A program made the translations under genes and the position numbers. Of a stretch of DNA of 64,000 nucleotides, positions 16,658-25,613 are shown piece by piece (position 1 is the stretch's first letter; the number at the start of each line of letters is the position of its first letter). The notes under the pieces are model-generated. The model worked only from the letters and a program-made list of their open reading frames with translations. It was not told where the DNA came from and searched no databases. Source of the stretch: Streptomyces melanogenes (GTDB lineage: Bacteria; Actinomycetota; Actinomycetes; Streptomycetales; Streptomycetaceae); NCBI RefSeq assembly GCF_014649795.1, contig NZ_BMTS01000010.1, positions 1-64,000 of the forward strand, read 5' to 3'.

Positions 16658-18843
16658 CGATCCCCGACTTCTCGGAGCTGCCGCTGGCTCCGGGCGCCGG
16701 CGCCGACGGCTCCGAAGACCAGTGGCGCACCGCCGTGAAGGAGTCCACCGGTAAGGCCGACGGCGATCTGCTGTGGGACACCCCGGAGGGCATCGCGGTC
16801 AAGCCGCTCTACACCGGGCGCGACCTGGAGGGCCTGGACTTCCTGGAGACGTACCCGGGCGTGGCGCCGTATCTGCGCGGCCCGTACCCGACGATGTACG
16901 TCAACCAGCCCTGGACGATCCGGCAGTACGCCGGGTTCTCCACCGCCGAGGAGTCCAACGCCTTCTACCGGCGCAACCTCGCCGCCGGGCAGAAGGGCCT
17001 GTCGGTCGCCTTCGACCTGCCGACCCACCGCGGCTACGACAGCGACCACCCGCGGGTCACCGGTGACGTCGGCATGGCGGGCGTGGCCATCGACTCGATC
17101 TACGACATGCGCCAGCTCTTCGACGGCATCCCGCTGGACAAGATGACGGTGTCGATGACGATGAACGGCGCGGTGCTGCCGGTCCTCGCGCTCTACATCG
17201 TGGCGGCCGAGGAGCAGGGCGTACCGCCCGAGAAGCTGGCCGGGACCATCCAGAACGACATCCTCAAGGAGTTCATGGTCCGCAACACCTACATCTACCC
17301 GCCCAAGCCCTCGATGCGGATCATCTCCGACATCTTCGCGTACACCTCGCAGAAGATGCCGCGCTACAACTCGATCTCCATCTCCGGCTACCACATCCAG
17401 GAAGCGGGCGCGACGGCCGACCTGGAGCTGGCGTACACGCTGGCGGACGGTGTGGAGTACCTGCGGGCCGGGATCGACGTGGGCCTGGACGTCGACGCGT
17501 TCGCGCCCAGACTCTCCTTCTTCTGGGCGATCGGCATGAACTTCTTCATGGAGATCGCGAAGATGCGGGCGGCCCGGCTGCTGTGGGCGCGCCTGGTCAA
17601 GCAGTTCGACCCGAAGAACACCAAGTCGCTCTCGCTGCGCACCCATTCGCAGACCTCGGGCTGGTCGCTGACCGCGCAGGACGTCTTCAACAACGTCACG
17701 CGCACCTGTGTGGAGGCGATGGCCGCCACCCAGGGCCACACCCAGTCCCTGCACACCAACGCCCTGGACGAGGCGCTCGCCCTGCCGACCGACTTCTCGG
17801 CGCGCATCGCCCGCAACACCCAGCTGCTCATCCAGCAGGAGTCGGGCACCACCCGGGTCATCGACCCGTGGGGCGGCAGCGCCTACGTGGAGAAGCTCAC
17901 CTACGACCTGGCGCGGCGGGCCTGGCAGCACATCCAGGAGGTCGAGGCGGCCGGCGGCATGGCGCAAGCCATCGACGCGGGCATCCCCAAGCTGCGCGTC
18001 GAGGAGGCGGCCGCGCGCACCCAGGCGCGCATCGACTCCGGGCGCCAGCCGGTGATCGGCGTCAACAAGTACCGGGTGGAGACCGACGAGCAGATCGACG
18101 TCCTCAAGGTCGACAACTCCTCGGTGCGCGCCCAGCAGATCGCCAAGCTGCGGCGGCTGCGCGAGGAGCGCGACGAGGCGGTCTGCCAGGACGCCCTGCG
18201 CGCGCTGACGAACGCCGCCGCCTCCGGCACCGGCAACCTCCTGGAGCTGGCCGTGAACGCGGCCCGCGCCAAGTCGACGGTCGGCGAGATCTCGGACGCC
18301 CTGGAGAAGGTGTACGGCCGCCACGCGGCACAGACCCGTACGATCTCCGGCGTGTACCGCAACGAGGCAGGCGAGTCCCCGTCCGTGGAGCGCACCCGCG
18401 CGCTGGTGGACCGCTTCGACGAGGCGGAGGGCCGCCGTCCGCGCATCCTGGTCGCCAAGATGGGCCAGGACGGGCACGACCGCGGCCAGAAGGTGATCGC
18501 CACCGCCTTCGCCGACCTCGGCTTCGACGTCGACGTCGGCCCTCTGTTCCAGACGCCGGGCGAGGTGGCCCGGCAGGCGGTCGAGGCGGACGTGCACATC
18601 GTGGGTGTGTCGTCGCTGGCCGCCGGTCACCTGACCCTCGTACCGGCGCTCCGCGAGGAGCTGGCCGCCGAGGGCCGGGAGGACATCATGGTCGTCGTCG
18701 GCGGTGTCATCCCGCCGCAGGACGTCCCGACCCTGCTTGAGATGGGCGCCGCGGCGGTGTTCCCGCCGGGGACGGTCATCCCGGACGCGGCGTACGACCT
18801 GGTGGCGCGGCTCGGCGCGGCGCTGGGCCACGACGAGCTGTAG
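16654..18843 (+). CDS. mutB: methylmalonyl-CoA mutase large subunit
   Basis: The 729-aa catalytic alpha subunit. The N-terminal TIM barrel binds the acyl-CoA (FDLPTHRGYDSDHPRVTGDV, YNSISISGYHIQEAGAT). The C-terminal Rossmann-type domain binds cobalamin through DGHDRGQKVI, where H608 is the lower axial cobalt ligand, with SSLAAGHL and GGVIPPQD completing the site. Length and motifs match typical MutB (about 730 aa). Its start overlaps the mutA stop, which couples subunit synthesis, and the GTPase chaperone gene follows after 6 nt. Confidence 0.97.
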   Translation: MTIPDFSELPLAPGAGADGSEDQWRTAVKESTGKADGDLLWDTPEGIAVKPLYTGRDLEGLDFLETYPGVAPYLRGPYPTMYVNQPWTIRQYAGFSTAEESNAFYRRNLAAGQKGLSVAFDLPTHRGYDSDHPRVTGDVGMAGVAIDSIYDMRQLFDGIPLDKMTVSMTMNGAVLPVLALYIVAAEEQGVPPEKLAGTIQNDILKEFMVRNTYIYPPKPSMRIISDIFAYTSQKMPRYNSISISGYHIQEAGATADLELAYTLADGVEYLRAGIDVGLDVDAFAPRLSFFWAIGMNFFMEIAKMRAARLLWARLVKQFDPKNTKSLSLRTHSQTSGWSLTAQDVFNNVTRTCVEAMAATQGHTQSLHTNALDEALALPTDFSARIARNTQLLIQQESGTTRVIDPWGGSAYVEKLTYDLARRAWQHIQEVEAAGGMAQAIDAGIPKLRVEEAAARTQARIDSGRQPVIGVNKYRVETDEQIDVLKVDNSSVRAQQIAKLRRLREERDEAVCQDALRALTNAAASGTGNLLELAVNAARAKSTVGEISDALEKVYGRHAAQTRTISGVYRNEAGESPSVERTRALVDRFDEAEGRRPRILVAKMGQDGHDRGQKVIATAFADLGFDVDVGPLFQTPGEVARQAVEADVHIVGVSSLAAGHLTLVPALREELAAEGREDIMVVVGGVIPPQDVPTLLEMGAAAVFPPGTVIPDAAYDLVARLGAALGHDEL

Positions 18844-18849
18844 CCGCCC

Positions 18850-19881
18850 GTGCGCATCGACCTCGACAGCTACGTCAAGGGTGTGCTCGACGGGAAGCGG
18901 GCGTTCGTCGCCCGGGCCATCACCCTCGTCGAGTCCACCCGCCCCGACCACCGGGCGCTCGCGCAGCAGCTCCTCACCGAGCTGCTGCCGCACACCGGCA
19001 ACGCCCGGCGGATCGGCATCAGCGGGGTGCCGGGGGTGGGCAAGTCCACCTTCATCGACGCCTTCGGCACGATGCTGACCGGGCTCGGCCACCGGGTGGC
19101 GGTGCTCGCCGTCGACCCGTCGTCCACCCGTACCGGCGGCTCCATCCTCGGCGACAAGACGCGGATGGAGCGGCTGGCGGTGGACCCGGCGGCGTTCGTG
19201 CGGCCCTCGCCGAGCGCCGGGACCCTGGGCGGCGTCGCCAAGGCGACCCGTGAGTCCATGGTGGTGATGGAGGCGGCGGGATACGACGTCGTCCTGGTGG
19301 AGACCGTCGGCGTCGGCCAGTCCGAGACGACGGTCGCCGACATGGTCGACTCGTTCCTGCTGCTCACCCTCGCGCGTACGGGCGACCAGCTCCAGGGCAT
19401 CAAGAAGGGCGTCCTGGAGCTGGCGGACGTGATCGCCGTGAACAAGGCGGACGGGCCGCACGAGCGCGACGCGAAGTCGGCGGCGCGCGAACTGGCGGGC
19501 GCGCTGCGTCTGATGCATCCCCAAGCTCTCGGCTCCGCTCGAGCAGGGGAGACCCCACTGGCGGACGCGGCCTGGACGCCGCCGGTGCTGTGTTGCAGCG
19601 CCCGCGAGTCCAGTGGCCTGGACACCGTCTGGGAGCGGATCGACCAGCACCGCACGCTGCTCGACTCCACCGGGCGCCTCGCCGCGAAGCGCCGTGACCA
19701 GCAGGTGGACTGGACCTGGACGATGGTCCAGGACGAGCTCCTGGACCGGCTGCGGGCGCATCCCGCGGTACGCGAGCTCGCTCCGGCGCTGGAGCGGCGC
19801 GTCCGCGACGGCGAGCTGACGCCGACGCTGGCGGCGGAGCGGATCCTGGGCGCGTTCCAGGGGACGCCGGACGGCGCGTGA
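18850..19881 (+). CDS. meaB: methylmalonyl-CoA mutase-associated GTPase MeaB
   Basis: A 343-aa G3E-family P-loop GTPase that protects, loads and repairs the cobalamin site of methylmalonyl-CoA mutase. The Walker A is GVPGVGKS (59-66). It also shows the DPSSTRTGGSILGDKTRM segment, the metal/switch region ETVGVGQSE and the base-recognition motif NKADGPHERDA. GTG 18850 is the likely start, 6 nt after the mutB stop. A short insertion around residues 225-238 (GSARAGETPLADAAW) is Ala/Gly-rich. It is the last gene of the operon, followed by a 30-nt perfect palindrome. Confidence 0.93.
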   Translation: MRIDLDSYVKGVLDGKRAFVARAITLVESTRPDHRALAQQLLTELLPHTGNARRIGISGVPGVGKSTFIDAFGTMLTGLGHRVAVLAVDPSSTRTGGSILGDKTRMERLAVDPAAFVRPSPSAGTLGGVAKATRESMVVMEAAGYDVVLVETVGVGQSETTVADMVDSFLLLTLARTGDQLQGIKKGVLELADVIAVNKADGPHERDAKSAARELAGALRLMHPQALGSARAGETPLADAAWTPPVLCCSARESSGLDTVWERIDQHRTLLDSTGRLAAKRRDQQVDWTWTMVQDELLDRLRAHPAVRELAPALERRVRDGELTPTLAAERILGAFQGTPDGA

Positions 19882-19900
19882 CCGTACCGCCCGTGACGGG

Positions 19901-19930
19901 AAGGCCCGGACCGTATACGGTCCGGGCCTT
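19901..19930. terminator. perfect 30-nt palindrome, bidirectional terminator
   Basis: AAGGCCCGGACCGTA followed immediately by its exact complement spans 19901-19930, between the convergent meaB and sigma-factor genes. Each strand has T residues after the stem (GGGCCTTTC on the plus strand), so it can terminate in both directions. Confidence 0.75.
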
Positions 19931-19939
19931 TCGCGTCGC

Positions 19940-20545
19940 TCAGGCCGGGGCGCCCACCAGCTCCGCGCCCTCCGCCGCGTGCAGCCGCTCGATCAGTGCC
20001 TGGCGGGCGCGGGCCACCCGGGAGCGCACGGTCCCCACGGGGCAGTTGCTGACGTGGGCCGCGTCCGCGTAAGGCAGCCCGAGGAGCTGGGTGAGGACGA
20101 AAGCCTCGCGGCGCTCGTCCGGGAGCGCCGCGAGCAGGTCGGCGAGGGCCACCCCGTCGTCGAAGCCGGGCAGCCCCCGGGGCTGGGCCCGCTCGGCGGC
20201 CGACTGCCAGTCGTCGGTGTCGCAGACACGCGGCCGCGCGGCGGTGTACCGCAGGTTGTCGATCACCGCGCGGCGGGCGATCGACAGCAGCCAGGTGCGG
20301 GCGGAGGAGCGGCCCTCGAACCGGTGCAGACTGCCGAGGGCCCGCAGGAAGGTGTCCTGGGTGAGGTCGTCGGCGGCCTGAGGATCGGCGCCGAGGTAGG
20401 TGACGTAACGGCGTACGTCGCGGTGGAGCGCGCGGACGAAGTGCTCGACGGCCACGGGGTCACCGGTGCGGGCGGCCAGCGCCCAGGCGGTTATCGCCTG
20501 GTCCGTCGATTCGTCGCGCGAGCGGGGCAGGGCAGGAGTGATCAC
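19940..20545 (-). CDS. ECF RNA polymerase sigma factor, SigC-like
   Basis: A 201-aa ECF sigma factor. Region 2 shows DLTQDTFLRALGSLHRFEGR and SSARTWLLSIARRAVIDNLR; region 4 shows DERREAFVLTQLLGLPYADA and CPVGTVRSRVARARQALIE. By recall it matches mycobacterial SigC closely (DLTQETFLRA, RSSARTWLL, TQLLGLSYADAA, CPVGTIRSRVARAR). The start is GTG 20545 with AAGGA 6 nt before it; the open frame to 21310 is overlap with the next gene. No classical zinc-finger anti-sigma gene is adjacent. The gene upstream encodes a membrane protein with a Met/His-rich loop and may be its sensor. Confidence 0.88.
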   Translation of the reverse strand: MITPALPRSRDESTDQAITAWALAARTGDPVAVEHFVRALHRDVRRYVTYLGADPQAADDLTQDTFLRALGSLHRFEGRSSARTWLLSIARRAVIDNLRYTAARPRVCDTDDWQSAAERAQPRGLPGFDDGVALADLLAALPDERREAFVLTQLLGLPYADAAHVSNCPVGTVRSRVARARQALIERLHAAEGAELVGAPA

Positions 20546-20691
20546 CTGGTGTCCTTCTCGGGATCCGGGATCCGGAACGGCCCGCGGGACGGGCGGGTCC
20601 GGTGAAGGGGTACGGCGGCACGAAGGCGTGCGGCCGATGCCCGGGGCGCCGGGGAGGGGACTCCCGGGACGCCGCGGGGAACCGGCTGTCG

Positions 20692-21327
20692 TCAGACGAC
20701 AGCGGTCCCGGCGGGCGGACCCCGTGAGGTGATCGCGTGGACGAGGAAGAGCTGCCGGGGCGCGCGGACCGTGCGGTCGCGGCGGGCGCGCGGGCGCGGG
20801 GCCCTCGGCGGCGCGGCCGAGAGCAGGGTCGGCCGCAGCGGGGCGAAGAGCCAGCCCGCGAAGGCCCGCAGGATCCGGAAGGCCGCGCGCTCGCCGTGCG
20901 CCAGCCACAGGCCGCACAGCAGCGCGGCGAGGAGGTGGGCGGCGAGCATGCCGCTGGAGGACATCCCCAGGGGCATACCGGCCATGTCGTGGCCCATGGA
21001 GCCCATGTGGCTCATATGCCCCGTGGACATCCCGCTCATCGGCATGTCCATCGGCGCCATGGCGGGGCGCGCGGTGGCCTGGGCCCACGAGAACGTCTCG
21101 TGCAGCACCGCCTGCGCCCCCACCGCGAAGGCCACGACCGGTCCGAACCTGCGCTCGCGCCCGGCCAGGGCCCACGCGGTGGCGCCGGTCGCGACGAAAC
21201 CGCAGCCCAGCGCCCACCAGGGCACCGGAGCCTGTGACATGAGGACGTGCCCGAGCGCGGTGAGCAGCACACAGAGGGCCGCGAACATCGCGGCCCGCAC
21301 AGTGCGGCAAGAGTCTCCGGCAGTCAT
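20692..21327 (-). CDS. membrane protein with Met/His-rich loop, upstream of the SigC-like sigma gene
   Basis: A 211-aa integral membrane protein with about four to five hydrophobic segments (MFAALCVLLTALGHVLMSQ, VVAFAVGAQAVLHETF, MLAAHLLAALLCGLWL). Between them lies a soft-metal-type loop, PMDMPMSGMSTGHMSHMGSM, followed by GHDMAGMPLGM. Such Met/His clusters typically bind copper. The C-terminus is Arg/Pro-rich and cytoplasmic. ATG 21327 (MTAGDSC) was chosen over the longer frame to 21429. It precedes the sigma gene by 146 nt on the same strand. A metal-sensing or metal-handling role together with that sigma factor is inferred. Confidence 0.75.
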   Translation of the reverse strand: MTAGDSCRTVRAAMFAALCVLLTALGHVLMSQAPVPWWALGCGFVATGATAWALAGRERRFGPVVAFAVGAQAVLHETFSWAQATARPAMAPMDMPMSGMSTGHMSHMGSMGHDMAGMPLGMSSSGMLAAHLLAALLCGLWLAHGERAAFRILRAFAGWLFAPLRPTLLSAAPPRAPRPRARRDRTVRAPRQLFLVHAITSRGPPAGTAVV

Positions 21328-21483
21328 GGCGCGCTCATCCTCGCATCCGCCCCGGGCGTTCCACCGGCGGGTTCGCACATTGATTCGCCGATTCCGCCCT
21401 GAAAAGGTGCGTGATCCAGGCCACACCAACTCGCCGGAACCCGGCGCCGGTTCGCGCCGACTACTGGGGGGAGCCCAGGGGCG

Positions 21484-21966
21484 TCAGCCCGGCCGGTGGC
21501 CGTGCGGGATGAGGCGGCCCATCGCCCGCCGGGCGGCGGGGACCAGGCCGTGCGGCGTGGTGACGGCCGCCACCGCCCCCATCCCGACCGCGGCGCGCGG
21601 GGAGGGCACGGCCGAGCCGTACCACTCGCACGGCGCGCCCGGGTGGCGCTGCCGGGCGTCGCCGTGCGCCTTCAGTGCCACGCTCACCAGGCTCAGCAGC
21701 AGCTCCACGTCCGCGTCGCAGTCGAGGAGCACGGTGAGCCAGGCGGATCCGGGGGTCACCCGGATCGCGCTGCTGCGCCGGAGCTCGGGCAGCAGCCGCT
21801 CTATCGCCATGTGGGTGAGGTGCAGATCGGCGGCGTAGTCGGAGTGGAAGTGCACCACCTCGTACTCCGTCGTGCGGAAGGCTTGCCCAACGGCGCACCG
21901 GGGCGGGCCACTTACCAGATTCGGCCATGTCTCCAACTGAGCCATGGCGCGATGGGCCGCGGTCAT
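21484..21966 (-). CDS. luciferase-domain (DUF5519-like) protein
   Basis: A 160-aa soluble protein beginning MTAAHRAMAQLETWPNLVSG. It resembles the short alpha/beta family annotated as luciferase domain (DUF5519). Supporting segments are FRTTEYEVVHFHSDYAADLH and HLTHMAIERLLPELRRSSAI, then an Arg-rich domain end. Despite the name, the family has no shown light-emitting function. ATG 21966 gives the conserved N-terminus; the frame reaches 21984. It lies between the flotillin gene and the membrane/sigma gene pair on the same strand, with no evident link. Confidence 0.65.
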   Translation of the reverse strand: MTAAHRAMAQLETWPNLVSGPPRCAVGQAFRTTEYEVVHFHSDYAADLHLTHMAIERLLPELRRSSAIRVTPGSAWLTVLLDCDADVELLLSLVSVALKAHGDARQRHPGAPCEWYGSAVPSPRAAVGMGAVAAVTTPHGLVPAARRAMGRLIPHGHRPG

Positions 21967-22063
21967 AACCCCATCCTCGCGCACGATTCACCCGCCGGAC
22001 ACCCCTCTCACCCTTCTCGTGGGCCGCTTGACCAATCCGTGCCCGAAGCGGGGTGGGGCGGAA

Positions 22064-23308
22064 TCAGTCCAGGGTGACCGGACCGTCGCCGGTCCTGGCC
22101 TGCGAGCCGCCCTCGCCCGGCGCTTCTCCCTCTTCCCGCGCGGGCTTCCCGGCCGTACCGAGGTAGCCCTGCAGTTCCAGCAGCCCGCCGCCCTTGACGG
22201 AACCGTCGCGTCCGCCCTGTACTTGGCCGGATCCGCTCAGGTTCTGGCGTACGGAGTCGAGGATCGTCAGGCCCTGGCCGACCAGGCCGGCCGCGATCTC
22301 GCCGAGGCCGTCGGCGCCGTTGAGCACGTTGACGTTGGCGCCCGCGAGGCCGCCGGCCGCCTCCTTGACGATCTGCGGCAGCTGGTCGATCAGCATCCGG
22401 TCGAGCGCGACCCGGTCGTACGAGGCGGCCGCCTCGGCCTGGATCTTCATCCGCTCGGCCTCGGCCACGGCCAGCACCCTGATCCGCTCGGCCTCGGCCT
22501 CGGCGGGCTTGACGATCTCGGCGACCAGCTGCTGCTGGCGCAGCTTGGCCTGGCGCAGCGCCAGTTCGGTCTGGGCCGCCAGGACCTCCTGCTGGGCGTG
22601 GGCCTGGGCGAGCGGGCCGGCCTGGGCGGCCTGGGCCTGGGCGCGGTCGACCTCGGCCGAATACTCGGCCTTGACGATGGCGGTCTGACGGGCGTACTCG
22701 GCCTGGTTGCGCGCGGCGACCTGCTCGGCCTCGACCGAGGCCTGGGTGGCCTGCGCCTGGGCGATCTGGGCCTGGCGCTGGATGGCCGCCTTGTGCGGGG
22801 CCGACATCGCCTCGATGTAGCCGGTGTCGCCGTCGTCGATCGACTGGATCTGGAGCGAGTCGACGATCAGGCCGATCTTCGCCATCTCCGACTTCGAGGT
22901 GTCGAGCACCTCGGCGGCCAGCTTCTGGCGCTCGGTCACGATCTCCTCGACGGTCATCGAGCCGATGATCGCCCGCAGATGACCGGCGAAGATCCGGCCG
23001 GTGAGCACCGACATCTGGTCCTGGTCGGAGAGGAAGCGCTGACCGGCGTTGACGATGCTCTCGGTGTCGTTGCCGACCTTGAAGGCGATGACGGCCCGTA
23101 CCGTCAGCGCGATGCCCTGCTTGGTCACACAGGTCTCGGTGACCTCCGACTCGCACATCGCGAGGGTGAGGAACCGGGTCTTGCGGAAGACCGGGAGCAC
23201 GAACTTGCCGTGCCCGGTCACCACCCGGAACGGCGCTCCCCCGAGGCCTCGTCTGCCGCCGGAGATGAGCATCGCCTCGTCCGGGGCGGGCACGCGGTAA
23301 CCGAACAT
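22064..23308 (-). CDS. flotillin-like SPFH-domain protein
   Basis: A 414-aa membrane-scaffold protein. The SPFH/band-7 domain spans about residues 25-190 (RFLTLAMCESEVTETCVTKQ, VIAFKVGNDTESIVNAG, AGHLRAIIGSMTVEEIVTER). A long Ala/Glu/Gln-rich coiled coil follows (about 190-310; EAEAERIRVLAVAEAERMKI), then a Gly-rich tail. Bacterial flotillins organise ordered membrane microdomains. No true N-terminal transmembrane helix is visible, so attachment may be by acylation or amphipathic segments. It is preceded by a small NfeD-like gene, the usual partner. Confidence 0.88.
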   Translation of the reverse strand: MFGYRVPAPDEAMLISGGRRGLGGAPFRVVTGHGKFVLPVFRKTRFLTLAMCESEVTETCVTKQGIALTVRAVIAFKVGNDTESIVNAGQRFLSDQDQMSVLTGRIFAGHLRAIIGSMTVEEIVTERQKLAAEVLDTSKSEMAKIGLIVDSLQIQSIDDGDTGYIEAMSAPHKAAIQRQAQIAQAQATQASVEAEQVAARNQAEYARQTAIVKAEYSAEVDRAQAQAAQAGPLAQAHAQQEVLAAQTELALRQAKLRQQQLVAEIVKPAEAEAERIRVLAVAEAERMKIQAEAAASYDRVALDRMLIDQLPQIVKEAAGGLAGANVNVLNGADGLGEIAAGLVGQGLTILDSVRQNLSGSGQVQGGRDGSVKGGGLLELQGYLGTAGKPAREEGEAPGEGGSQARTGDGPVTLD

Positions 23309-23369
23309 CTGGGTCTCCCTTGTCTGTTGCTTGCGGTGCTGATGAGCGGTCCGAGGGGCCGGGCGGGTG

Positions 23370-23612
23370 TCAGCCGGTGCCGAGGCCCAGTTCGTCCAGC
23401 GGGTCGGACCACTCGATGACGTCGACCTGGCGGGTGCCGCGGGAGTCCACGACGAGGACCCTCGCCCCGCGCGGCAGGGGCTCCTCGGACCAGGCGAGGA
23501 AGGTCTCCGAGCCGCCCCGGACCCGCACCAGGACCTCGCCGGGGCCGCCGGAGCCGCGGGTGCCGATCAGCACTTCGCCGGTGCAGCCGATCACGGCATC
23601 GTCCTGTTCCAT
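23370..23612 (-). CDS. small NfeD-like OB-fold protein
   Basis: An 80-aa protein with the pattern of the soluble NfeD C-terminal beta-barrel: GCTGEVLIGTRGSGGPGEVL, FLAWSEEPLPRGARVLVVD and RGTRQVDVIEW. It lacks the membrane helices of full-length NfeD, so it is the truncated form often found directly before flotillin genes. The gap to the flotillin start is 61 nt on the same strand. It probably partners the flotillin in membrane microdomains. Assignment rests on pattern plus context. Confidence 0.7.
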   Translation of the reverse strand: MEQDDAVIGCTGEVLIGTRGSGGPGEVLVRVRGGSETFLAWSEEPLPRGARVLVVDSRGTRQVDVIEWSDPLDELGLGTG

Positions 23613-24121
23613 GGCTGGACCGCCCCCCTTGTCGCCGCGGAACCGGCCCTCTACGGTCCGGGGCCGCCCACCCGTTCCGGACGCGCGACCGATCCGGACT
23701 TCTGACGATAGCTCCCCGCCCCCGCGCGGCCCATCCTCGGGTGCCTGACGGAGTCTGACGTTCGGATGCCAGATGCCCTACACAACCGGCAAGTAATTTG
23801 CGAAATCTGACACAACCCTGAAACCAGAGTGTCTTGTTCGGTCAGATGGCCACCGGGAGACTGGGGGACAAGATCTACTGCGTCGCGCCGGGCCCCACCC
23901 CGGAAGGGCGCCGAAGCACCATGCGACACCCCGAGGCCGAGCTTCATGAACGAGGTGGGGCTGTTCCCCGGGACTGCCGGTCAGGCGGCGGCGAGCCGAC
24001 CCACTCGCCGGGCCGCGTGACGGGCCGGCGGCGCCTGCGGGAGTGCCCGCTCGCCGCCCGATCGATCACTGCCAGGACGCCGCGGGGGCGTCCTCAGCAT
24101 GTCTCGCTGGGAGAGTTCTTG
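23613..24121. other. 509-bp divergent intergenic region before the multicopper oxidase
   Basis: No convincing gene is present; an in-frame extension of the oxidase gene to 23834 has poor codon usage and no family similarity. G+C falls around 23760-23840, where promoters are likely. TCTGAC occurs three times at near-equal steps (23702, 23755 and 23807), with its complement in GGTCAGA near 23843. These may be coincidental or regulator half-sites. No strong hairpin was seen. Confidence 0.5.
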
Positions 24122-25573
24122 ATGATCACACGCAGAAATGCGATGAAGGCCGGCGTCGCGCTCACCGGCGCCGTGGGGGGCGCGGGACTGCTGATTCCGG
24201 CCCTGAGCAGCGAGGCGCAGGCTCAGGCCACCGACATCGACCCGACCACCATCCCCAAGTTCGCCCAGGAGATGCCGGTCCCGGAGACCCTGAAGCCGGA
24301 CCGTATATCGGGCACGACGGCGTACTACAGCTTTGAGATGCAGGAGGTCGAGACCGAGATCATCCCGGGCAAGCAGACGACCGTCCGCACCTTCGACGGC
24401 CACTTCCCCGGCCCGTGGATCAAGGCCTGTTCGGGCCACCGCGTGGTGGTGACGCAGAAGAACAACCTGCCGTCGCCGACCTCGATCCACCTGCACGGCG
24501 GGCACGTACCGGAGTCCAGCGACGGTACGCCGATGGACCTCATCCAGCCGGGCGGCGAGAAGACCTACACGTACCCGAACAGCCAGCCCAACGCGAACCT
24601 GTGGTTCCACGACCACGCGCACCACGTCGAGTCGGAGAACGTCTTCCGCGGTCTGACCGGCTTCTACACGCTGATGGACCTGCCGGAGAAGGCGCTCGGC
24701 CTGCCGTCCGGCGCGTACGACCTCCCGATCGCCATCCGCGACGCCCGCTTCGACGACAACGGGCAGCTCATCTACCAGATGAACGACTTCCGGGGCCGCA
24801 ACGTCATCCTCGCCAACGGCAAGGCCTGGCCGTACTTCGAGGTCGCGGCGCGCAAGTACCGCTTCCGGCTGTACAACACGGCCAACATGCGGTTCTTCAC
24901 CCTGAAGCTGTCGGACGGCTCGACCGTCCAGCAGATCGGCGGCGACGGCGGCCTGCTGGAGGCCCCGGTGACCACCGACAAGATCTCGATCACCTCCGGC
25001 GAGCGCGCCGACGTCGTCATCGACTTCTCCAAGTACCCGGTGGGCACCAACGTGGAGATCGTCAACACGGAGAACGTGCCCGCGGGCGTGCCTCCCACGC
25101 CGGTGCTCCAGTTCCGGGTGACCCGCACGGCCGCGGACTACAGCAAGGTCCCGGCGAAGCTGCGGACGCTGCCCGCGCTGCCGGCGCCGACGGTCAACCG
25201 CAACGTCGTGCTGCGGGTGGACGAGAACTCCGCGGACGGCATGGGGTACATCGACGAGAAGGTCTACGACCACACCCGCGTCGACAACACCATCAAGTAC
25301 GGCGACACCGAGGTGTGGACGGTCAGCAACGTCAACCAGCGGGTGCCGCACAACTTCCACATCCACCTGGTCCAGTTCCGGGTGCTGGAGCGCAACGGCG
25401 TCCCGGTGACGTCCGGGCCCGAGACCGGGCTCAAGGACACCGTCCGGCTGATGCCGGGCGAGAAGATCAAGGTGCAGGCCACCTTCACCGGCTACCGCGG
25501 CAAGTACGTCTACCACTGCCACATGTTCGACCACGCGGCGATGGGCATGATGGCGACGATGGAAGTCGTCTGA
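24122..25573 (+). CDS. secreted multicopper oxidase
   Basis: A 483-aa, three-cupredoxin-domain laccase-type oxidase (CotA/bilirubin-oxidase-like) that couples one-electron oxidation of substrates to reduction of O2 to water. A Tat signal (ITRRNAMKAGVALTGAVGG) ends near residue 36 (AQAQA). Copper-ligand motifs are in order: HLHGGH, WFHDHAHH, HNFHIHLVQF and YHCHMFDHAAMGMM, covering the type-2/type-3 cluster and the type-1 copper with its axial Met. Length is in the usual range. The ATG at 24122 follows GGGAGAG. Possible roles are copper tolerance, phenol or pigment oxidation, or spore-coat oxidation; the window does not decide. Confidence 0.93.
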   Translation: MITRRNAMKAGVALTGAVGGAGLLIPALSSEAQAQATDIDPTTIPKFAQEMPVPETLKPDRISGTTAYYSFEMQEVETEIIPGKQTTVRTFDGHFPGPWIKACSGHRVVVTQKNNLPSPTSIHLHGGHVPESSDGTPMDLIQPGGEKTYTYPNSQPNANLWFHDHAHHVESENVFRGLTGFYTLMDLPEKALGLPSGAYDLPIAIRDARFDDNGQLIYQMNDFRGRNVILANGKAWPYFEVAARKYRFRLYNTANMRFFTLKLSDGSTVQQIGGDGGLLEAPVTTDKISITSGERADVVIDFSKYPVGTNVEIVNTENVPAGVPPTPVLQFRVTRTAADYSKVPAKLRTLPALPAPTVNRNVVLRVDENSADGMGYIDEKVYDHTRVDNTIKYGDTEVWTVSNVNQRVPHNFHIHLVQFRVLERNGVPVTSGPETGLKDTVRLMPGEKIKVQATFTGYRGKYVYHCHMFDHAAMGMMATMEVV

Positions 25574-25587
25574 CACCCGTCACCCCC

Positions 25588-25613
25588 GCGGGCGGGGACG
25601 CGTCCCCGCCCGC
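25588..25613. terminator. perfect palindrome after the multicopper oxidase
   Basis: A 26-nt perfect palindrome (GCGGGCGGGGACG plus its complement) begins 15 nt after the oxidase stop. It can fold as a G+C-rich stem in RNA and is the nearest candidate terminator. Confidence 0.55.

Noticed and set aside
15670..19761. Long overlapping frames of more than 1000 codons on both strands across mutA-mutB-meaB.
   Set aside because: The mutase and GTPase reading frames have complete catalytic motifs; the minus-strand frame and the front of the plus-strand frame are shadows.
21484..21966. Interpretation of the luciferase-domain protein as a light-emitting luciferase.
   Set aside because: The similarity is to a short domain family named by weak resemblance; no flavin monooxygenase barrel is present.
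23834..24121. An N-terminal extension of the multicopper oxidase.
   Set aside because: The Tat signal begins at 24122 with a good ribosome binding site; the extension is Arg-rich without similarity.
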